Source of the DNA: JBGTKH01 sp041744735
Lineage (GTDB): Bacteria > Planctomycetota > Planctomycetia > Pirellulales > Pirellulaceae
Direction of reading: 5' to 3'
Length of the DNA stretch: 9,150 nt
Assembly (NCBI GenBank): GCA_041744735.1
Contig: JBGTKH010000377.1
Location: forward strand, 1 to 9,150
Shown here: positions 6,739-9,150 of the stretch, one piece after another
Position numbering within the stretch: position 1 is the first letter of the stretch
How the letters are laid out: every line of letters begins with the position of its first letter
Made by a program: the position numbers and the translations under genes
Notes under the pieces: generated by a model
Database searches by the model: none
Seen by the model: the letters and a program-made list of their open reading frames with translations, nothing else
Told to the model about the DNA's origin: nothing

Positions 6739-6990
6739 AAGAAACTGGGAACGACTGAAATTCTTAAAGCGGTGACGAGTCACCGCACTCCAAAGAAGAT
6801 GGGCCACACATGGATTGGCACAGTCGTTGTAAGTCGAATCGTTTTCAAACTCGTGTCACGTCGTTCGGATTTATCGACGCGGGGCGTGTTGGTGAGCGAC
6901 GTCGCTGCCAGCGGACCCGCGCACGACGCCGGTCTTGAGGTGGGCGATATTATTGTCGAAGCCGATGACACGACGCCGCGCTCCGTGAAG
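6739..6990 (+). pseudogene. N-terminal half of a PDZ domain (serine protease remnant?)
   Basis: The frame opens after a TAG at 6736-6738. It contains HTWIGTVV (6808-6831), then TRGVLVSDVAASGPAHDAGL and EVGDIIVEADDT, which are the first strands, carboxylate-binding loop region and central strands of a PDZ domain as found in HtrA/DegP-type proteases. The helix and last strand needed to finish the domain are missing; the sequence turns into an unrelated stretch and then the ribosome site of the lipoprotein gene. The missing half seems to be at 7581-7700. A GTG at 6772 and an ATG at 6799 are possible starts, neither with a good ribosome site. The frame stays open into the lipoprotein gene, giving a possible 269-residue fusion, but the lipoprotein has its own strong start. 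I read this as a broken gene. Confidence 0.6.
6769..6786. repeat. Short perfect hairpin at the PDZ remnant
   Basis: The sequence GCGGTGACGAGTCACCGC is a 7-bp stem (8 if the C-G pair next to the loop forms) with a minimal loop. It covers the GTG start candidate of the PDZ remnant, so it would block initiation there if transcribed. No T run follows on the plus strand; on the minus strand it is followed by TTTAAG, too short for a clear terminator. Confidence 0.5.
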
Positions 6991-7034
6991 CCCTTTGCAG
7001 GCAAACAAATGAAACGTTCCACGCATTTTGAAAA

Positions 7035-7040
7035 AAGGAG
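7035..7040 (+). promoter_or_regulatory. Shine-Dalgarno site that fixes the lipoprotein start
   Basis: AAGGAG lies seven bases before the ATG at 7048 and is the strongest ribosome site on the plus strand in this part of the window. It decides for a separate lipoprotein gene rather than an in-frame extension of the PDZ remnant. Confidence 0.85.
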
Positions 7041-7047
7041 AAATCCC

Positions 7048-7581
7048 ATGACCACTTGGCGCAAGATTTTGATTGGATCGATCGGCTCACTGGCGATCCT
7101 GTTCGCCGGCTGCGCCGAATCCACCACGTCGACGACTACACGAGATGATGTACAGTCGGCTCGAGAGGAATTCGAACAGCAAGCCGACGAAGCCCGCGAG
7201 GCCATGAACGAGGCCGATAAAAACGTCAGGGCGGAAGTACGCGAAGCGGAAGCGGCGCGCGAAAAACTCGAACAAGCAGAGGGCGAGTTCGCCTCGGAAC
7301 GGGCGCGCGAGGAGTACATCGAGCGTCAAACTTCAAGGCTGGAAGAATTCGAAACAAGAGCCGACGAACTGGAGGCGCGCGCCGATCGTTTCGAGGGCGA
7401 CAACCGAGACGCGCTCGACGACATTGTGGCCCAGGTCCGAGAGTCTTGTGATACAGCGCGTGAGCGGCTGGACGAACTCGAGGCGGCTGACGTGGCCGAC
7501 TGGACGGTGAAGCGCGACGACGTCGAAATGGCGATGAATCAGGCCGCGGCGCACATCGACGAGGCGGAAAGGATTCGCTAA
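7048..7581 (+). CDS. Coiled-coil lipoprotein
   Basis: This is a predicted lipoprotein of 177 residues. A short basic start (MTTWRK) and a hydrophobic segment (7-20) end in the lipobox FAGC with C22. A Ser/Thr spacer (25-32) follows, then an uninterrupted highly charged helical region (33-177) rich in E, A, R and D with heptad-like spacing, such as REEFEQQADEAREAMNEADK. This predicts a long coiled coil reaching from the membrane into the periplasm. There is one further cysteine at 134. Murein-lipoprotein-like and other envelope spacers share this plan, but no family can be named. The gene is set between the two halves of a PDZ domain and carries its own ribosome site, so it was probably inserted or brought there by rearrangement. 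It is followed 328 bp later by a GlsB-type gene. Confidence 0.82.
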   Translation: MTTWRKILIGSIGSLAILFAGCAESTTSTTTRDDVQSAREEFEQQADEAREAMNEADKNVRAEVREAEAAREKLEQAEGEFASERAREEYIERQTSRLEEFETRADELEARADRFEGDNRDALDDIVAQVRESCDTARERLDELEAADVADWTVKRDDVEMAMNQAAAHIDEAERIR

Positions 7582-7874
7582 CGACGCAGGCCGACCTCGA
7601 TAGTCAGTTGCATGCCGCAGCCCGCGGAGATGGTACGGCGATTGTGTTCTATTGGCGCGATGGCCAGTTCCATCAGATGAACGTGAACGTGGCCGGCTAT
7701 GGCACATATGGGCAAACGGAAACGTACTTCCGCGGCCCCGACGGACCACCGCCACCGCCGATGGGTTACGACGGATACGACGGGTTCGATGGATATAGCC
7801 CAGTATACCATGATGACTATGGTCCGACGAAGAAGCACCGCCGCTTCGGACGACATCGCTGCGGACGTCGGTAA
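7581..7874 (+). pseudogene. C-terminal half of a PDZ protein with Gly/Tyr/Pro-rich tail
   Basis: In the frame that ends at the TAA 7872-7874, the sequence TTQADLDSQLHAAARGDGT followed by VFYWRDGQFHQMNVNV matches the last helix and strand of a PDZ domain: an 'x-A-D-L' helix start, a G-D turn, then W-R-D-G and alternating residues. After it comes a tail rich in G, Y, D and P (including five prolines in a row) and a basic end. No usable start exists: the first ATG in frame is at 7677, inside the domain, and a TTG at 7608 lacks a ribosome site. The frame is open back to 7491 inside the lipoprotein gene. It complements what is missing from the PDZ remnant at 6739-6990, and the two halves are in different frames now. 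It may be an untranslated relic. Confidence 0.5.
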
Positions 7875-7908
7875 CCAATCATCATCAAGACCGTAAAGGG
7901 TGACACGC

Positions 7909-8193
7909 ATGACAATCGTTGAATTCTTACTCTTACTGTTGGTAGCGGGCATTTGCGGATCGTTGGCGCAAGCAATGGTCGGCTATTCGCACGGCGGCTG
8001 CCTGGTGGCGATCGTGATGGGGTTTATTGGAGCCCTGATTGGCATGTGGCTGGCGCGACTCACCGGCCTGCCGGAGTTGCTGGCCATTCAATTGGGCGGC
8101 CAGTCGTTTCCCATTATCTGGTCGATCATCGGCGCTGCGCTCTTCACAGCGGTGCTGAGCCTACTAACACGGCCACGTGTGCGTTACGAGTGA
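7909..8193 (+). CDS. GlsB/YeaQ/YmgE family membrane protein
   Basis: This 94-residue protein has three membrane helices (about 4-25, 31-50, 66-86) with the small-residue pattern of the GlsB/YeaQ/YmgE ('transglycosylase-associated') family: GICGSLAQAMVG, then GGCLVAIVMGFIGALIG, then SIIGAALFTAVLSLL. Length and helix count fit. Members are inner-membrane proteins often induced by stress; despite the old name no transglycosylase activity is established. The ATG at 7909 is favoured, with AAAGGG about nine bases upstream; a GTG three codons earlier overlaps this site. It follows the PDZ tail remnant by 34 bp. Confidence 0.85.
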   Translation: MTIVEFLLLLLVAGICGSLAQAMVGYSHGGCLVAIVMGFIGALIGMWLARLTGLPELLAIQLGGQSFPIIWSIIGAALFTAVLSLLTRPRVRYE

Positions 8194-8232
8194 CTGCGCG
8201 CCGGGACGTTGCAACCGCCGCCACGCCACACT

Positions 8233-8286
8233 GAAATTTGTGCAACCGCGTATCAATACGAAATTTGTGCAACCGCGTATCAAAAC
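8233..8286. repeat. 27-bp tandem duplication
   Basis: Two adjacent copies (8233-8259 and 8260-8286) differ at one base near their ends. Each contains GTGCAACCGCG. They lie in the spacer between the GlsB-type gene and the permease. A recent local duplication is the simplest reading; a doubled regulator site cannot be excluded. Confidence 0.85.
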
Positions 8287-8346
8287 GAGGATCACGAACG
8301 CGAAGGAAACCAACTCGAGCGGCACATCGTGGCCAGGTCGAATGGC

Positions 8347-8403
8347 AACCTTCGAGCAGTGCTGGCCATCGCTGCCGGCGTGCTGATTTTCATGCAACGC
8401 TAA
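8347..8403 (+). pseudogene. Possible DUF3096 fragment
   Basis: In one frame the residues NLRAVLAIAAGVLIFMQR precede a TAA at 8401-8403. This resembles the first membrane helix of DUF3096 peptides, which usually continue with a proline, RLLNY and a second helix. Here the second half is missing and no start codon with a ribosome site precedes the match. The match is short and hydrophobic, so chance similarity is a real possibility. DUF3096, DUF1328 and GlsB-type genes are all small membrane proteins that can occur together, which gives slight support. Confidence 0.25.
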
Positions 8404-8440
8404 CACGGGGTCGGCTCGCGCCATCTACACTAAGGGCATG

Positions 8441-9150
8441 ATGCCCGATTATCGCATAGTGGGAAAGTTCGCCGCGTTGCTCGCGCTGGGACTGTTGGCG
8501 GCGTGGCCTTGGATATTGCAGAGCGACGAGCGGACGTGGCTGTTGGCGCGTAACACGTTATGGCTTGCGGCCGGCACGTGCGCGATCAGTCTGCCGCTGG
8601 GTACCATCTTGGCACTCTTGCTGGTGCGCACCGATTTGCCGGGACGAAGCGTTGGGTTGGTGCTCTTGGGGACGATGCTGTTCATGCCGCTGTACCTGCA
8701 AGCGGCGGGTTGGCAAGCGGGGTTTGGGCAGCAAGGTTGGTATTCGCTGGCCGCCAGCCGTCTATCTGTGCCGCCGCTGTTATGGCAATGGCGTGGTGCG
8801 GTCTGGGTGCACGCGATGGCCGCCATCGCGTGGGTCGTGTTGACCGTGGGTGTGGGGCTGCGGTTCGTCGAGCCGGAGCTAGAGGAAGAAGCGTTGCTCG
8901 AAGGCTCGCCGGCGCAAGTCTTCACACGAGTCACCCTGCGGCGGGCCCTGATGTCGATGGGCGTCGCGGCGCTGTGGATTCTGGTCACGACCGCCGCCGA
9001 GATGACTGTGACCGACATTTACCAAGTCCGCACGTACGCCGAGGAGTTGTACACGGGATTTGCGCTGGGCGACGAACCCGCCGACGCCGCGCTGGGCGTT
9101 CTTCCGGGCATGACAGTCATCGCGTGGCTGGTTGTCGCCGCGCTGCTCGC
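8441..9150 (+). CDS. ABC transporter permease, FbpB-like, partial
   Basis: The gene runs off the right edge; 236 residues are visible. Membrane helices lie near 9-25, 41-62, 71-90, 118-140, 172-186 and 220-236. Between the fourth and fifth is the cytoplasmic EAA loop (149-166), EEALLEGSPAQVFTRVTL, which docks onto the ATPase subunit. Then comes AAEMTVTDIYQVRTYAEELYT (185-205), typical of ferric-iron permeases of the FbpB/AfuB type, which often repeat the whole fold twice in one chain of about 500 residues. A role in iron(III) or a similar substrate uptake is inferred; the binding protein and ATPase are not in the window. Two ATG codons at 8438 and 8441 are in frame; AAGGG lies just upstream and fits the second better. 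Confidence 0.85.
   Translation, partial: MPDYRIVGKFAALLALGLLAAWPWILQSDERTWLLARNTLWLAAGTCAISLPLGTILALLLVRTDLPGRSVGLVLLGTMLFMPLYLQAAGWQAGFGQQGWYSLAASRLSVPPLLWQWRGAVWVHAMAAIAWVVLTVGVGLRFVEPELEEEALLEGSPAQVFTRVTLRRALMSMGVAALWILVTTAAEMTVTDIYQVRTYAEELYTGFALGDEPADAALGVLPGMTVIAWLVVAALL

Noticed and set aside
6970..7587. ACGACGC direct repeat as a target-site duplication
   Set aside because: Seven bases are too few to be convincing in GC-rich coding DNA, and the PDZ reading works better if the left half continues past the repeat (PRS). Kept only as a detail of the split-PDZ finding.
7578..7952. Minus-strand frame of 124 codons across the PDZ tail remnant
   Set aside because: No ribosome site or domain; the plus-strand frame reads as a PDZ end and Gly/Tyr/Pro tail, which is more coherent.
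4491..8286. Short repeats as a CRISPR array
   Set aside because: The 24-bp and 27-bp repeats are directly adjacent without spacers, have only two or three copies, and no cas gene is present.
8449..9018. Minus-strand open frame of 189 codons
   Set aside because: It is antisense to the ABC permease, which has clear membrane helices and an EAA loop; the minus-strand product is Ser/Thr/Asn/Pro-rich without a domain.

Overview
The window most resembles a planctomycete chromosome, probably Pirellulales-like. This is inferred from gene content: a response regulator fused to an RsbW-type ATPase, a CHASE-type sensor fragment, a proline/glutamine-rich exported PDZ protein, several small lipoproteins, and a fused-style ferric-iron permease. 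GC content is moderately high. No rRNA, tRNA, CRISPR array or intact transposase was seen.

Layout. Positions 1-161 hold a strong terminator for a gene to the left of the window and a convergent terminator candidate. Positions 162-2447 (minus strand) form a signalling block in the order REC-HATPase, a short CHASE-domain remnant, then REC-Hpt. Positions 2688-3424 (minus) are a two-gene unit: a small acidic unknown protein and a lipoprotein with a DUF5666-like domain. Positions 3770-4177 (plus) hold what looks like the two ends of a SAM-dependent methyltransferase joined in frame with the catalytic core missing. Positions 4178-4413 contain a perfect 24-bp inverted repeat and a strong bidirectional terminator. 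Positions 4414-5688 (minus) encode an exported, largely disordered double-PDZ protein. Positions 6067-6501 (minus) encode an unknown 83-residue protein closely coupled to a DUF1328 membrane peptide. From 6739 to 7874 (plus) two halves of a PDZ domain flank a complete coiled-coil lipoprotein gene that has its own ribosome binding site. A GlsB/YeaQ-family membrane protein (7909-8193), a 27-bp tandem duplication and a possible DUF3096 fragment follow. An ABC permease of the FbpB type starts at 8441 and runs off the right edge.

How the genes relate. The left block is two-component signalling. The Hpt domain could pass phosphate between receiver domains, and the REC-HATPase protein looks like the output arm of a partner-switching or anti-sigma type pathway. 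The middle and right are envelope-oriented: lipoproteins, PDZ protein and small stress-associated membrane proteins. A recurring theme is erosion: the CHASE kinase, the methyltransferase, the PDZ protein and perhaps DUF3096 are each represented only by fragments, among otherwise intact small genes. I did not find a clear new multi-gene system. The most unusual structures are the split PDZ domain around a lipoprotein gene and the core-less methyltransferase.
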